From: an uncultured Clostridia bacterium
Lineage (GTDB): Bacteria > Bacillota > Clostridia > Oscillospirales > Ruminococcaceae
Assembly (NCBI GenBank): GCA_947624675.1
Contig: CANQLI010000002.1
Location: 62,001 to 126,000 of the forward strand
Direction of reading: 5' to 3'
DNA length: 64,000 nucleotides
Under the pieces are notes generated by a model, which did no database searches, was not told the DNA's origin, and was given only the letters and a program-made list of their open reading frames with translations. Shown one piece after another: positions 41,294 to 50,764 of the stretch; position 1 is the first letter of the stretch, and every line of letters begins with the position of its first letter. The position numbers were made by a program, and so were the translations under genes.

Positions 41294-41322
41294 TTGCTTT
41301 TTGCTGAAAAAAGTGATAAAAT
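41294..41322 (+). promoter_or_regulatory. mscL promoter
   Basis: TTGCTT (41294-41299) and TAAAAT (41317-41322) are 17 bp apart, about 35 bp before the gene. Confidence 0.65.
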
Positions 41323-41355
41323 GTAAAATAAGAAAAAGCAAGGGAGGTATATTAG

Positions 41356-41754
41356 TTGAAAAAAATAATTATGGAGTTTAAGGACTTTATTTCCAGAGGA
41401 AATGTAGTCGATATGGCTGTCGGTGTTGTAATAGGCGCTGCTTTTAAAGCTATTGTTGACTCTTTTGTAGCAGATCTTTTGACTCCTATCATCGGCATTT
41501 TACTTAAGGCTGTCGGCATCTCGGAGGATTTTGCATCATGGAAGATCTACGGATTTGGTATAGGTAACTTTATCAATACCGTTATAAGCTTCTTCATTAT
41601 TGCTGCAGGCGTATTTATTATGGTCAAAGCTATAAATGCAATGCGCAACCTGTCAAAGAAAAAAGAGGAAGAAGTCGAGGAAGCTGTTATTGAAACGGAT
41701 CTTTCAGTTTTGCAGGAAATCAGAGATATGCTTAAGGAGCAAAACGACAAATAA
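41356..41754 (+). CDS. mscL: Large-conductance mechanosensitive channel MscL
   Basis: A 132-residue channel that opens under hypo-osmotic stress. The N-terminal amphipathic helix and TM1 include EFKDFISRGNVVDMAVGVVI, the MscL hallmark. TM2 is at ~70-95, and a charged C-terminal bundle (KKKEEEVEEAV...IRDMLKEQ) follows. The length is standard. The start is a TTG with GGGAGG upstream; an internal ATG five codons later is less well placed. A terminator-like repeat follows at 41781. Confidence 0.96.
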   Translation: MKKIIMEFKDFISRGNVVDMAVGVVIGAAFKAIVDSFVADLLTPIIGILLKAVGISEDFASWKIYGFGIGNFINTVISFFIIAAGVFIMVKAINAMRNLSKKKEEEVEEAVIETDLSVLQEIRDMLKEQNDK

Positions 41755-41780
41755 TTTATTATGCTGGCTATTTTCATCTT

Positions 41781-41814
41781 AGGACTTTGACAATCTTTCT
41801 GTTGTCAAAGTCCT
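41781..41814 (+). terminator. mscL terminator
   Basis: Perfect 13-bp arms AGGACTTTGACAA and TTGTCAAAGTCCT enclose 8 nt; the following tract TATTATAT is T-rich but interrupted. Confidence 0.75.
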
Positions 41815-42083
41815 TATTATATCACAATAAATCAAAGTATATATTATATGTATTTTAGCAAGAGCCGTGCAAAATAATTTATAGTTTATTAACATAATTC
41901 GTCTGTTTCTTTTATTTTAAAGATACTGCTATGCTTTATTGTTAATATTGTTATAATTCTATTTTTATACATTTTATAGTTGATTTTATTCTTTTAGCTT
42001 ATTTATGCAGGAACTTCAAATTTATTTACTAATATTTTGATGTAAAAATATACGGTTTTTTTGTAAAATTCTAAAAAAAAGGA

Positions 42084-42112
42084 TTGACTTTTAAAATAAA
42101 ATATGTTAATAT
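42084..42112 (+). promoter_or_regulatory. Promoter of the AraC-family regulator
   Basis: TTGACT (42084-42089) and TAATAT (42107-42112) are 17 bp apart, giving a ~90-nt leader. Confidence 0.7.
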
Positions 42113-42208
42113 AGTTCTTGAATAGATTATAACACTTCTATAACTATTTTGTGTAGAAGATAGTTTGTAGTTTATAGTTATATGTAGCAATATCGGAGGT
42201 ATAATTCA

Positions 42209-43072
42209 ATGGCAGAAAATAAGGCTGTACAAAATGGAAATTCATATTATGTTTATCCGGTGATCAACAATGAACCGGGTCACGAGGGCGCTCTTCCAAT
42301 CTATGTTTATGGAATAGGTTATAGCGAATCTGAGCGCCATGTAATACGCAACAAAGGTTATTCACATCCGCAAATCATTTACACTGTAAAAGGTGAAGGA
42401 ACCTTGATCGTTGACGGAGTTACTTATACAGTAGCGCCTAATACCGGTTTTTACATTCCCGCTAATGTTCCTCACGAGTATTACGGAAACAGTGATGAGG
42501 ACTGGTCAACAAAATGGGTCGTTTTAGCAGGTTTTGCAGTTGAGGAAACTCTTACCAACCTTGGGCTGACTAAAGCTTGTGTTGTTTCCTTAGGCAATAT
42601 TTCCCGTATTGATAAGCTTGCAACAGAGATGTACTATTTGATTATAAGAGATAATTTTTATGGTTCTATGACTGCTGCCGGTGTTCTTTATTCGTTTTTG
42701 CTTGAATTCTTCAAGTGTACAAGTAATAAAGGAAAAATCGAAAATCTTTCTGCTAAGTCCCCTCTTAACAAGGTTTTAGCTTACATAGATCTGCACTTTG
42801 CAGACAACCTCACACTTGACGGTATGTGTTCTGTTGCTGATGTCTCACCTCAGCATCTTTGCAGACTTTTCAGAAGAAAGCTCAGTATCAGACCAATGGA
42901 ATATATAGCTAAGAAGAGAATACAAGAGGCAAAAGCTCTTCTGCTGAATTCTCCGAGAAATATTGCTGAAATTTCAAGAATCGTCGGCTACAATAACTGC
43001 AACTACTTCTGTATAACATTTAAAAAGTATGAAGGAGTTTCACCTACAGAATACAGAAAGACAATGGGCTAA
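42209..43072 (+). CDS. AraC-family transcriptional regulator with cupin domain
   Basis: A 287-residue regulator. The N-terminal cupin (~20-120; HPQIIYTVKGEGTLIVDG, IPANVPHEYYG) should bind a sugar-like ligand. The C-terminal double helix-turn-helix (~190-285) has MCSVADVSPQHLCRLFRRKL and the family signature ending GYNNCNYFCITFKKYEG(V)SPTEYR. GGAGG precedes the ATG. It is monocistronic. A GH51 gene 1.6 kb downstream is a possible target for arabinose- or xylose-type control, but no shared operator was found. Confidence 0.92.
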   Translation: MAENKAVQNGNSYYVYPVINNEPGHEGALPIYVYGIGYSESERHVIRNKGYSHPQIIYTVKGEGTLIVDGVTYTVAPNTGFYIPANVPHEYYGNSDEDWSTKWVVLAGFAVEETLTNLGLTKACVVSLGNISRIDKLATEMYYLIIRDNFYGSMTAAGVLYSFLLEFFKCTSNKGKIENLSAKSPLNKVLAYIDLHFADNLTLDGMCSVADVSPQHLCRLFRRKLSIRPMEYIAKKRIQEAKALLLNSPRNIAEISRIVGYNNCNYFCITFKKYEGVSPTEYRKTMG

Positions 43073-43090
43073 AATTTAATAGCGTTGATA

Positions 43091-43126
43091 AATCCCTGCA
43101 AATCAAAAGATTTGCAGGGATTTTTA
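43091..43126 (+). terminator. Terminator of the AraC-family gene
   Basis: Perfect 14-bp arms AATCCCTGCAAATC and GATTTGCAGGGATT around AAAA are followed by a T tract. Confidence 0.93.
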
Positions 43127-43166
43127 TGATCTCTCATTCATATGTAACAACAAAAATCTATATTCT

Positions 43167-43946
43167 TTAAAGTTCATATATTGCTGACAGATATTTTCCA
43201 ATCCCATCATTATCATTTGTATCTATTACCTCCTCAGCTATTTCCTTTACCTCTTTTATTGCGTTTCCCACCGCAATACCCTTTCCACATACACTCAACA
43301 TTTTAATATCTATATAATCATCACCGAAAGCTATAATGTCTTGGGTTTCGATTCCAGTAACTTTTGATAACTCTGTGACAGCATTTTCTTTTGTAGCGGA
43401 CTTCCTGCTAAACTGAAACCAATCTCCGTCAGAAAACTTGAAGCAAGAGCAATCCTTAACACTTTCGGATATTTGTTTTGCTACTTTTTCATCTTTAAGT
43501 CCTACGCATATTTTCAATGCAGCTTCGCAAAATTTAATGTAATCAGTATATATAGTCTCTCCCCAGCTTGCATCTATATCAAGCGGATAAACTTTATAGT
43601 TCCAGTAGTGCTTATCAATAGTATCCACTGTGATCTCACAATCACTGCCTAAAGCTTTTCTTGCAGTATCTATAATCGTTCTAGTATCCTCTTTTGAAAA
43701 CTCACAACGGTAAATGGTTTTTCCATTCAAGCTCACCCGTGCACCATTACTTGATATTACTATATTGGGTTCTATACTAGAAAAGAATTTTTGTGCATTC
43801 ATTTCGCTCCTAGCAGTTGCAACACCTAATAGCAAACCTCTTTCTCTGCATTTTTTCAAAATATCTACTGTATAAGGCGATATTGTTTTATCACTTCTTA
43901 AGAGTGTTCCATCTAGATCAAACAAAAGCAACCTTTCCAATTTCAA
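43167..43946 (-). CDS. HAD-superfamily Cof-type phosphatase
   Basis: A 259-residue hydrolase of the Cof/YidA subfamily that dephosphorylates sugar phosphates or flavin precursors. Motif I is LFDLDGTLLRSDK (~8-20), with motif II at VISSNGARV, motif III Lys in FSRKSATKENAV and motif IV IAFGDDYIDIKML. The C2-type cap lies between. The start is a TTG with GGAAGG 7 bases upstream. It is divergent from the HD gene, and the substrate is not predictable. Confidence 0.88.
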   Translation of the reverse strand: MKLERLLLFDLDGTLLRSDKTISPYTVDILKKCRERGLLLGVATARSEMNAQKFFSSIEPNIVISSNGARVSLNGKTIYRCEFSKEDTRTIIDTARKALGSDCEITVDTIDKHYWNYKVYPLDIDASWGETIYTDYIKFCEAALKICVGLKDEKVAKQISESVKDCSCFKFSDGDWFQFSRKSATKENAVTELSKVTGIETQDIIAFGDDYIDIKMLSVCGKGIAVGNAIKEVKEIAEEVIDTNDNDGIGKYLSAIYEL

Positions 43947-44027
43947 ATAACATCCTTCCGTATGGTTTTCCTTTTTATGCCTATTATAATATTTAATATA
44001 TCATAAAAACACAATTAAATCAACCAC

Positions 44028-44056
44028 TTGAAAGCTAAATGTTTTTATGCTATACT
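44028..44056 (+). promoter_or_regulatory. Promoter of the HD protein / GH51 unit
   Basis: TTGAAA (44028-44033) and TATACT (44051-44056) are 17 bp apart, about 35 bp before the HD gene. Confidence 0.72.
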
Positions 44057-44089
44057 TGTGTTAGAATCAGGAAAGGAATGGTCATTTAT

Positions 44090-44677
44090 ATGACAAACAA
44101 GGAAAGATTCATAGAAATCTATAATAAAAGTATAAAGCGCGAGGGATCTAAAAAACTTCTTGATTATCTTCAGAGCCCTTCGTGTGATTTTTTTACAGCT
44201 CCCGCCTCTACAAGGTACCACGGCGCTTACGAAGGCGGACTCTTAGAGCATAGTTTAAATGTTTATGATTGTCTTACAAGTTATCTTGAAAGACCGGAAG
44301 CTAAAGAAAAATTTTCTCTTGATTATTCTGATGAAAGCGTTGCCATTGTAGCTCTTTTACACGATATTTGCAAAACAAATGTATATAAAAAAGATTTTAG
44401 AAATGTAAAGGACGAAACGGGTACATGGATAAAAGTACCGACTTTTAAATTTGACGATACCCTGCCCTACGGTCACGGAGAAAAAAGTGTTTACATAATT
44501 TCTGGATTTATGCGCCTAACAAGAGATGAGGCTTTTGCTATCCGATATCATATGGGTTTCTCAGGTGAAGAAAATAAAAACACAGTAGGAAATGCCCTTG
44601 ATATGTTTCCGCTTGCACTGGCGCTTAACATTGCCGATATGGAAGCTACTTTTTTTCTTGAGGACAGAAACGGATAA
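44090..44677 (+). CDS. HD-domain phosphohydrolase-like protein
   Basis: A 195-residue protein with HD-type motifs: His in YEGGLLEHSLNVYDCL (~60-75), the HD pair ALLHDICKTNVYKKDF (~108) and a later His in AIRYHMGF and GHGEKS. HD proteins hydrolyse nucleotides or phosphodiesters with a metal. The ATG at 44090 is chosen; an upstream in-frame ATG abuts the ribosome-binding site. The GH51 gene begins 26 nt after its stop and is likely co-transcribed. Confidence 0.82.
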   Translation: MTNKERFIEIYNKSIKREGSKKLLDYLQSPSCDFFTAPASTRYHGAYEGGLLEHSLNVYDCLTSYLERPEAKEKFSLDYSDESVAIVALLHDICKTNVYKKDFRNVKDETGTWIKVPTFKFDDTLPYGHGEKSVYIISGFMRLTRDEAFAIRYHMGFSGEENKNTVGNALDMFPLALALNIADMEATFFLEDRNG

Positions 44678-44703
44678 ATTAGATTAACAGAAAGGATCTT
44701 TAT

Positions 44704-46182
44704 ATGAAAACGGCATATTTAAAATTTGACGCAAGTAAGACATTAAGTCACATCAACAAAGAGATATACGGTCATTTTTCGGAACACCTCGGAAGATGTA
44801 TTTACGGCGGGATTTTTGTAGGTAAGGACTCCCCTATTCCGAATACTAACGGTGTGAGAAATGATGTCATTGACGCTTTAAAGGAAATAGGAATTCCTGT
44901 TTTAAGATGGCCAGGCGGATGCTTTGCGGACGAGTATCATTGGCACGACGGTGTCGGCAAAAGCCGCAAGAAAATACTGAACACAAACTGGGGCGGTATT
45001 GTCGAAGATAATTCCTTCGGGACGAATGAATTTTTTGAGCTCTGCGAAGAGCTCGGCTGTGAACCGTACCTTGCAGGTAATCTTGGAAGCGGTACTGTAA
45101 GAGAGCTTTCCAGTTGGCTTGAATATATAACTCACGACGGTGATTCCCCTATGGCTAATGAGCGCAGAGCTAATGGCAGAGAAAAGCCATGGAAGCTTAA
45201 ATATCTCGGAATAGGAAATGAGAATTGGGGATGTGGCGGTAATATGCGAGCACAGGCATATGCCGACGAGTACAGAAAGTATGAGACTTTTGCAAAAAAC
45301 TACCTTAACCCAGATATGATGAAGATAGCCTGCGGTCCGAATGCCGATGATTATTCGTGGACCGAGAAGATAATGCAAAACCTAAAGCCCTGGCACACCG
45401 GTGCGATAACACTTCACTACTACACCCTGCCGACCGGGGATTGGTCTAAAAAGGGTTCTGCTCTGACCTTTGACGATGATGAATATTACGAAACTATCTC
45501 TAAAACTCTTTATATGGATGAGATTATCGAAAAACACGGTCTTATTATGGACAAGTACGACCCAGAACGAAAAATAAAACTCATTGTTGACGAATGGGGA
45601 TGCTGGTATGATGTTGAGGAGGGAACAAATCCCGGTTTTCTATATCAGCAGAACACAATGCGTGACGCTATCGTCGCCGCAGCAAATCTCAATATTTTCA
45701 ATAACCGATCTGACCGTGTTATTATGGCGAATCTTGCTCAGGTTATGAATGTTTTACAATCCGTACTTTTAAGCGAAGGAAGCCGACTTGTAAAAACCCC
45801 TACCTATCAGATTTTTAAAATGTATAAGCCTCATCACGACGCAGAACTCGTTAAAACAAGCCTTGCTGCACCTGAGCTTGAAAAGTCCGGAAAGACGATA
45901 CCTATGCTTACATACTCTCTTTCAAAGAAAAACGACGACCTCTTTCTCACAGTTTCAAACTGTTCGCTTGATGAAGACTGCGAAATGCTTATGGACCCTG
46001 AGCAGGGAGAAGTCAGAGAAGTCTCAGCACAGATCGTTACATCTGATATTCACGCATATAATGACTTTGACGGAAATACACCCGTAAAGCTGTCTGACTA
46101 TGAAGGATTTGAAATAAGCGGAAGAAAACTTATTGTGACTATTCCCGCTCATTCCGTTACGTCTTTTAAATTTAAGGTATGA
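44704..46182 (+). CDS. abfA: GH51 alpha-L-arabinofuranosidase
   Basis: A 492-residue intracellular glycosidase (no signal peptide) that releases L-arabinose from arabinoxylan or arabinan oligosaccharides. The acid/base Glu is in LGIGNENWGCGG (~175) and the nucleophile Glu in LIVDEWGCWYD (~298). RWPGGCFADEYHWHDGVG is a strong GH51 signature. The C-terminal beta domain begins at ~385. The length is normal for the family. AAAGGA lies upstream of the ATG. The stop overlaps the next gene's ATG. It fits the plant-fibre lifestyle suggested by the dockerin protein. Confidence 0.95.
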   Translation: MKTAYLKFDASKTLSHINKEIYGHFSEHLGRCIYGGIFVGKDSPIPNTNGVRNDVIDALKEIGIPVLRWPGGCFADEYHWHDGVGKSRKKILNTNWGGIVEDNSFGTNEFFELCEELGCEPYLAGNLGSGTVRELSSWLEYITHDGDSPMANERRANGREKPWKLKYLGIGNENWGCGGNMRAQAYADEYRKYETFAKNYLNPDMMKIACGPNADDYSWTEKIMQNLKPWHTGAITLHYYTLPTGDWSKKGSALTFDDDEYYETISKTLYMDEIIEKHGLIMDKYDPERKIKLIVDEWGCWYDVEEGTNPGFLYQQNTMRDAIVAAANLNIFNNRSDRVIMANLAQVMNVLQSVLLSEGSRLVKTPTYQIFKMYKPHHDAELVKTSLAAPELEKSGKTIPMLTYSLSKKNDDLFLTVSNCSLDEDCEMLMDPEQGEVREVSAQIVTSDIHAYNDFDGNTPVKLSDYEGFEISGRKLIVTIPAHSVTSFKFKV

Positions 46183-46442
46183 CAGTAAAACCATTTTGCA
46201 GAAAGTGTTTAATTGACAGTCTTGACGAAGATGAATTTATCCGCTCGTTAAAGAACTATATCTCTGATTATCCAAAGGACAAACGCTGCTGTGAGTTAGA
46301 ATATAAAAAGCGTATTGAGGTATGCAAAAGCTGCGAACATCTATCTATGGGAATGTGCAGCTTATGCGGCTGTTATGTTGAACTCAGAGCTCTTAAAATA
46401 AACACCTTCTGCCCCGATATAACCGACAAGTGGAATGAATGA
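46179..46442 (+). CDS. Small Cys-rich (DUF6171-like) protein
   Basis: An 87-residue protein with three cysteine pairs (FCRKCL, CKSCEHLSMGMCSLCGC, and a final FCP), consistent with a zinc-binding fold. It resembles the DUF6171 family as I recall it. It overlaps the GH51 stop by four bases (ATGA), so translation is coupled. Function unknown. Confidence 0.7.
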   Translation: MTVKPFCRKCLIDSLDEDEFIRSLKNYISDYPKDKRCCELEYKKRIEVCKSCEHLSMGMCSLCGCYVELRALKINTFCPDITDKWNE

Positions 46443-46462
46443 TTCATAATTGATTTTAAATC

Positions 46463-46496
46463 AAAACAGCTAAGCCCTTATGAGTTTAGCTGTTTT
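46463..46496 (+). terminator. Terminator of the GH51 unit
   Basis: Arms AAAACAGCTAA and TTAGCTGTTTT (11 bp) enclose a 12-nt loop and end in a T tract. Confidence 0.82.
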
Positions 46497-46550
46497 CTAT
46501 ACATAAACAAATATAATATATCTACACTCTTTAAATCAGTTGATACGGCA

Positions 46551-46579
46551 TTGACTTTTATTGTAAGTTAGTGTATTAT
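46551..46579 (+). promoter_or_regulatory. Promoter of the DUF1015 gene
   Basis: TTGACT (46551-46556) and TATTAT (46574-46579) are 17 bp apart, about 20 bp before the gene. Confidence 0.78.
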
Positions 46580-46599
46580 ATTTTTATGAAATTACGGAG

Positions 46600-47877
46600 A
46601 TGATTATTTTGAACCAAGCTTTTTTACCTGCAAACATTTTGCTTCCAAAAAATGTTGACTATGAAAAGTGGGCTGTTATTGCCTGCGACCAGTACACTAG
46701 CGAACCCGAGTACTGGCATAAAACTGAAGAAATCGTCGGTGAATCGCCGTCAACATTAAAGCTTATCCTACCCGAGATTTATTTATCGGATAAAAATGTT
46801 TCTGACAAAATAAACGGCATAAACTCTACTATGGCTCAGTACCTTAATGGCGGCATATTTGAAGAGTACAAAAATTCGTATTTTTATATTGAGAGAATAC
46901 AATCAGACGGAAAGCTGAGGCAAGGCATAGTCGGAATGATTGACCTTGAGCAGTACGATTATTCACAGGGCAGCAGTTCACCTGTGCGCGCTACCGAAGC
47001 AACGGTTCTTAAACGCATCCCGCCCCGAGTAAAGGTGAGAGAGAATGCCTGCGTAGAGCTTGCACATATAATGGTTCTTATAGACGATGATAAACAAAGC
47101 GTTATTGAACCGTTAGCATACAATAAGGAAAATATGGCACTTCTTTATGATACAAAGCTAATGCAGGGCGGTGGGTCTGTCAAAGGTTATCTTGTCGATG
47201 AGAAACAAACAAACAGAATAATGAGTGCACTTTCCCTGCTTGGAGACAAAGAAAATTTTGAAAGAAAATACGATATTAAAGGAGTAAGCCCTCTTGTATT
47301 TGCGATGGGCGACGGCAATCATTCACTTGCCACTGCAAAAGCTTTTTACGAAAGCCTTAAGGCGAAGAATCCCGATAAAGATTTAAGCGGACATCCCGCG
47401 CGCTACGCCCTTGCTGAAATAGTCAATCTTCACAGTGATGCCTTACAGTTTGAAGCTATACATAGGATAATCACAAATGCAGATACAGAAGAGCTTATAA
47501 CAAAAATGACAGAAGCTCTTGGTCTTATTGAAAGTCCTACAGATGATAATATGCAAAGCTTCAAGTGTGTAAAGGACGGAAATGAAAAGACCTACTTTAT
47601 AAGCTCACCCACATCAAATCTAACCGTCGGAAGCCTTCAAACATTTTTAGACAGTTATCTTAAAAACAGTAACGCGAAGATAGATTATATTCACGGAGCA
47701 GACACCGTAAGGCGTCTTGCAAAGGGAAATGGAAACATTGGTTTCATTCTTCCGGATATGTCAAAATCAGAGCTTTTCCCAACTGTTATAAAAGACGGAG
47801 TTTTACCAAGAAAGACTTTTTCTATGGGCCATGCAACAGATAAGCGATACTATATTGAATGCAGAAAAATAAAGTGA
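46600..47877 (+). CDS. DUF1015 family protein
   Basis: A 425-residue protein of the DUF1015 family (beginning QAFLPANILLPKNVDYEKWA). The most conserved segment, VFAMGDGNHSLATAKAFYES (~227-246), carries His and Asp residues that look catalytic. In many bacteria DUF1015 genes adjoin serine or phosphonate metabolism genes; no such neighbour is here. GGAG directly abuts the ATG, so the TTG three codons later (46609) is a likely alternative start. It is monocistronic with its own promoter. Confidence 0.85.
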   Translation: MIILNQAFLPANILLPKNVDYEKWAVIACDQYTSEPEYWHKTEEIVGESPSTLKLILPEIYLSDKNVSDKINGINSTMAQYLNGGIFEEYKNSYFYIERIQSDGKLRQGIVGMIDLEQYDYSQGSSSPVRATEATVLKRIPPRVKVRENACVELAHIMVLIDDDKQSVIEPLAYNKENMALLYDTKLMQGGGSVKGYLVDEKQTNRIMSALSLLGDKENFERKYDIKGVSPLVFAMGDGNHSLATAKAFYESLKAKNPDKDLSGHPARYALAEIVNLHSDALQFEAIHRIITNADTEELITKMTEALGLIESPTDDNMQSFKCVKDGNEKTYFISSPTSNLTVGSLQTFLDSYLKNSNAKIDYIHGADTVRRLAKGNGNIGFILPDMSKSELFPTVIKDGVLPRKTFSMGHATDKRYYIECRKIK

Positions 47878-47917
47878 AAATCGTTTTGAATTTATTTCTG
47901 TATTATTTATAAATACA

Positions 47918-47956
47918 CCCCCTTCTCAGACTTTCTTACATAGTCAAAGAAGGGGG
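47918..47956. terminator. Bidirectional terminator between convergent genes
   Basis: Arms CCCCCTTCT and AGAAGGGGG (9 bp) enclose a 21-nt loop between convergent DUF1015 and CotH genes. T-rich sequence flanks both sides. Confidence 0.72.
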
Positions 47957-47969
47957 ATTATTGTTTAAA

Positions 47970-50741
47970 TTACCATATTCTCTTAATGTTTTTAGCGTGA
48001 GAGTTTATCATTCCGACATCAACTGTCGAGATTTTTTTGTCACCTGAAGTTTCGGCTACATCAAGCTGATAACCTTCAAGTGTGCTTGTTCCCTTAACAT
48101 AAGAATTTACTATACCGACATCGACAGTGGATATTTTACCGTCCCCGTTTACATCTCCATACGGACAAAGCTCTGCTGTAAGTAAAAGATCTTCATCTGT
48201 TATGGTTACATCGTAAGTTCGTGGTGTGTATTTACCTCCGCTTATTGTAAACTTATAAGTTCCTGACATTAAATTTTCAATAACACAATTTCCGCCGTTA
48301 TAGACTGTCGATTCCGTAACATTATTTCCGTCGGCATCGGTTACTGTTACTTTTAGAGGGGTTGCAGTCTCTTTGTCAGATAAAGATACCGTTACAGTAA
48401 CACTTTTACCTGTATCTATGGCGCCAACCTTAGCAAGAGCTTCCTCCAGCTTGCTCACATAGTCTTTCTGCTGAGTATATGAAGATCCGGTCGTAGTGGC
48501 ACTTCTGTAAAGTCTGTTATATATGTTATTTATGCTGCTGAGAAGATCCTCATCAATAGACGATTTATCAAGTCTATCGTAAATCTGGAAAAGATCAAGC
48601 GTCTTTAGCATAATCTCATAATAATCCTGTCTTGCCGGAAGCGAGTCGTTTCCTAAGAAAAAGTCATTCATCCATCTAATGCACTCATAAGCGCTATACA
48701 TACTTGAGTATGATGGGAAACGGTCAAAGTATTTTTCAAGGTTATTATAATACTTACTTTTGTATTTCTCTAATACGGTTTTATATATTTCCTTGTCATA
48801 GTGTTGTGCTACTTCTGTCATAGATTCATTAAATATCTTTTTAAATTCCTTGTTCTGAAGAGCTTTGTATAAAATCATCGCAACAGGATCATAACCCCAT
48901 TTGCCTGCCTCGTAAATCTGGATAAGCTTGTTGTTCTGTGGACTTTCGCCGGGATTTCCCCAAAGGTATGCTCCCATCTCCGTATCGTAAAGCATAAATC
49001 TCCATTTACAGTCAGAGTAATCGGGATTTGTCTCCTCTAAGTCTCTTGAGCGCCATACTGTCCAGTTCTTTCCGCTCCAGTCCTCATTTGTGATATATGT
49101 CTCGACCGCAAAATAGTCAGCCAAGCTCTCAACATCAAACATTGTTTTAAATGTTTCGTACTGTGCTTCATCTGTCAGATCGCATGATCTCATCCAGTTT
49201 ATAGTTTCATTCCAAAGCTCGATATCAATCTCTTCTCCCTCGTCTACTTTAGGAGCGTTATTATTCGAAGAATCAGGCTTAATTATAACTACATTTTTCT
49301 TTGTAACATCATAATGGGATTTTACATAATCGTCAGTATAATCCTCCTGAAGCGTATAAAGACCCCAGTACTCACCGTTTATGAATGCAATGCAAGGTCT
49401 TCCCGACTGTGTGGAAATATCCATATCAGAAACCATAGACTGAAGCATATTGTCCTTAAATTTTACATAGTTTGTGTCATTACCGCCGTTTCTTAGAACA
49501 AACTTCTCAAAGCTTACGATTTCTCTTCCTTCGCCGTCTCTTGAGTTTAATCCGCTTATTATCGGATAGTTAAAATCTCCGTCGCCGTACTCACTGCGGG
49601 CATAAAATCTAAGGCTCTTTTGATACTCCCCTCTTGAATATCCGCCTTGTATTCTCATTCCACAGTCCTGAGAAAGCGTAGAATTATTGTCCTCAATAAA
49701 ATCTATATGTACAGGACGTTCCCAAGCCTTTCCTTTATTATTTACATTATCCTTCATATAAATTCCGGTCTGAGGGTCAAAAAGATTGTCGTAGTCGGTA
49801 ACTATTGAAATTATAGCGACATCATCGTATGTCTCGTTAGTGATCCCAACAAAGTATGACTGTGTCGCCGTTTTGCTTACAACACCGTTTTTTATGGCAA
49901 CAGCTCTTATAACTGTCGCTTTATCAACATTTACCTCCGGCTTTATTGGTCCGCCGCTTCTATCATTATCAGTAAACAGCCTTTTATCCATATCCGCAAG
50001 TACATTTGGCTCACTTGTGCGATCCTTTACTAAAATTGCTCCTGTATACTCAGTCGATTGAGCAGTAGGTGTACTTCCGTCTGTTGTATAATATATCTTA
50101 GCTCCATCCTCAGCAGAAAGAGTGAGCTCAAACTGATCTGTAAATGCTCCGCTGTTTTTAGAAAAGCTCGGCATCTGTGGGGCACGCAAAACACTCTCCT
50201 CGGTGTTTTCCGCGTTCGGCGTAGGATTACAGAGCTTAAGCGTATCACTTCCCGACGGAACTCTTGCATAAGTAATGTCCTTTTCAAGTGCGCCTACTGT
50301 AAACTCATCAACAGTATTTGTACCATCAGAAAGTATAAGCGTTTCACCATCACCGGAAAGACCAAACTTTGCTGCGGCAATATTTGGATAATCCGCTTGT
50401 TTGATATTCTTACTGCAGTAGATTATGTAATGACCCTTTGGTGCAATTTGTGCTCCGTCCGGCAGCTGTGCTTGTGTAAGGTCAGTAGCGTCATCAGTGA
50501 TGTACAGTCCCGTTAAGTCAGCCGCAGTATCAGACGGATTGTAAAGCTCGATCCAGTCGCAATACTCACCTTTTGAATCGACTACATCAGCGAGATTTCC
50601 ATTTTTACCATTATTTCCGGTACATACCTCATTGATAAGAACACCCGACTCTGCGTTATACGCAAATGTTGGCATAACGCTCAGCATTGACAGCACATAG
50701 CAAGATGCAACAAATGCCGCTATTTTTCTTGTGTTTTTCAT
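47970..50741 (-). CDS. Secreted LTD-CotH-dockerin protein (cellulosomal CotH-like)
   Basis: A 923-residue exported protein. A signal peptide (~1-27) is followed by a lamin-tail domain (~33-150; DWIELYNPSDTAADLTGLYI), a chitobiase/FN3-like domain (~165-255; YYTTDGSTPT), a CotH kinase-like domain (~290-680; CGMRIQGGYSRGEYQKSLRF, WRFMLYDTEMGAYLWG), a beta domain and a C-terminal dockerin. The first dockerin loop, DVNGDGKISTVD, is canonical; the second, ETSGDKKISTVD, has lost Ca ligands. It probably joins a cohesin scaffold. The ATG at 50741 has GGGAGG upstream; the frame is open 25 codons further. Confidence 0.9.
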   Translation of the reverse strand: MKNTRKIAAFVASCYVLSMLSVMPTFAYNAESGVLINEVCTGNNGKNGNLADVVDSKGEYCDWIELYNPSDTAADLTGLYITDDATDLTQAQLPDGAQIAPKGHYIIYCSKNIKQADYPNIAAAKFGLSGDGETLILSDGTNTVDEFTVGALEKDITYARVPSGSDTLKLCNPTPNAENTEESVLRAPQMPSFSKNSGAFTDQFELTLSAEDGAKIYYTTDGSTPTAQSTEYTGAILVKDRTSEPNVLADMDKRLFTDNDRSGGPIKPEVNVDKATVIRAVAIKNGVVSKTATQSYFVGITNETYDDVAIISIVTDYDNLFDPQTGIYMKDNVNNKGKAWERPVHIDFIEDNNSTLSQDCGMRIQGGYSRGEYQKSLRFYARSEYGDGDFNYPIISGLNSRDGEGREIVSFEKFVLRNGGNDTNYVKFKDNMLQSMVSDMDISTQSGRPCIAFINGEYWGLYTLQEDYTDDYVKSHYDVTKKNVVIIKPDSSNNNAPKVDEGEEIDIELWNETINWMRSCDLTDEAQYETFKTMFDVESLADYFAVETYITNEDWSGKNWTVWRSRDLEETNPDYSDCKWRFMLYDTEMGAYLWGNPGESPQNNKLIQIYEAGKWGYDPVAMILYKALQNKEFKKIFNESMTEVAQHYDKEIYKTVLEKYKSKYYNNLEKYFDRFPSYSSMYSAYECIRWMNDFFLGNDSLPARQDYYEIMLKTLDLFQIYDRLDKSSIDEDLLSSINNIYNRLYRSATTTGSSYTQQKDYVSKLEEALAKVGAIDTGKSVTVTVSLSDKETATPLKVTVTDADGNNVTESTVYNGGNCVIENLMSGTYKFTISGGKYTPRTYDVTITDEDLLLTAELCPYGDVNGDGKISTVDVGIVNSYVKGTSTLEGYQLDVAETSGDKKISTVDVGMINSHAKNIKRIW

Positions 50742-50764
50742 AATTTTCCTCCCTGTTAAACAAT

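Larger units (their letters stand above)
41755..42208 (+). other. 454-bp intergenic region between mscL and the AraC regulator
   Basis: It contains the mscL terminator (41781-41814), about 260 bp of AT-rich sequence with nothing recognisable, the AraC-gene promoter (42084-42112) and a leader with repeated TAGTTTATAG-like blocks and pairing segments ATAACTAT/ATAGTTAT. Confidence 0.6.

Noticed and set aside
41755-42208. Possible riboswitch or T-box before the AraC gene
   Set aside because: The leader is very AT-rich, and no conserved riboswitch core or T-box sequence (TGGNACCGCG-type) could be found.
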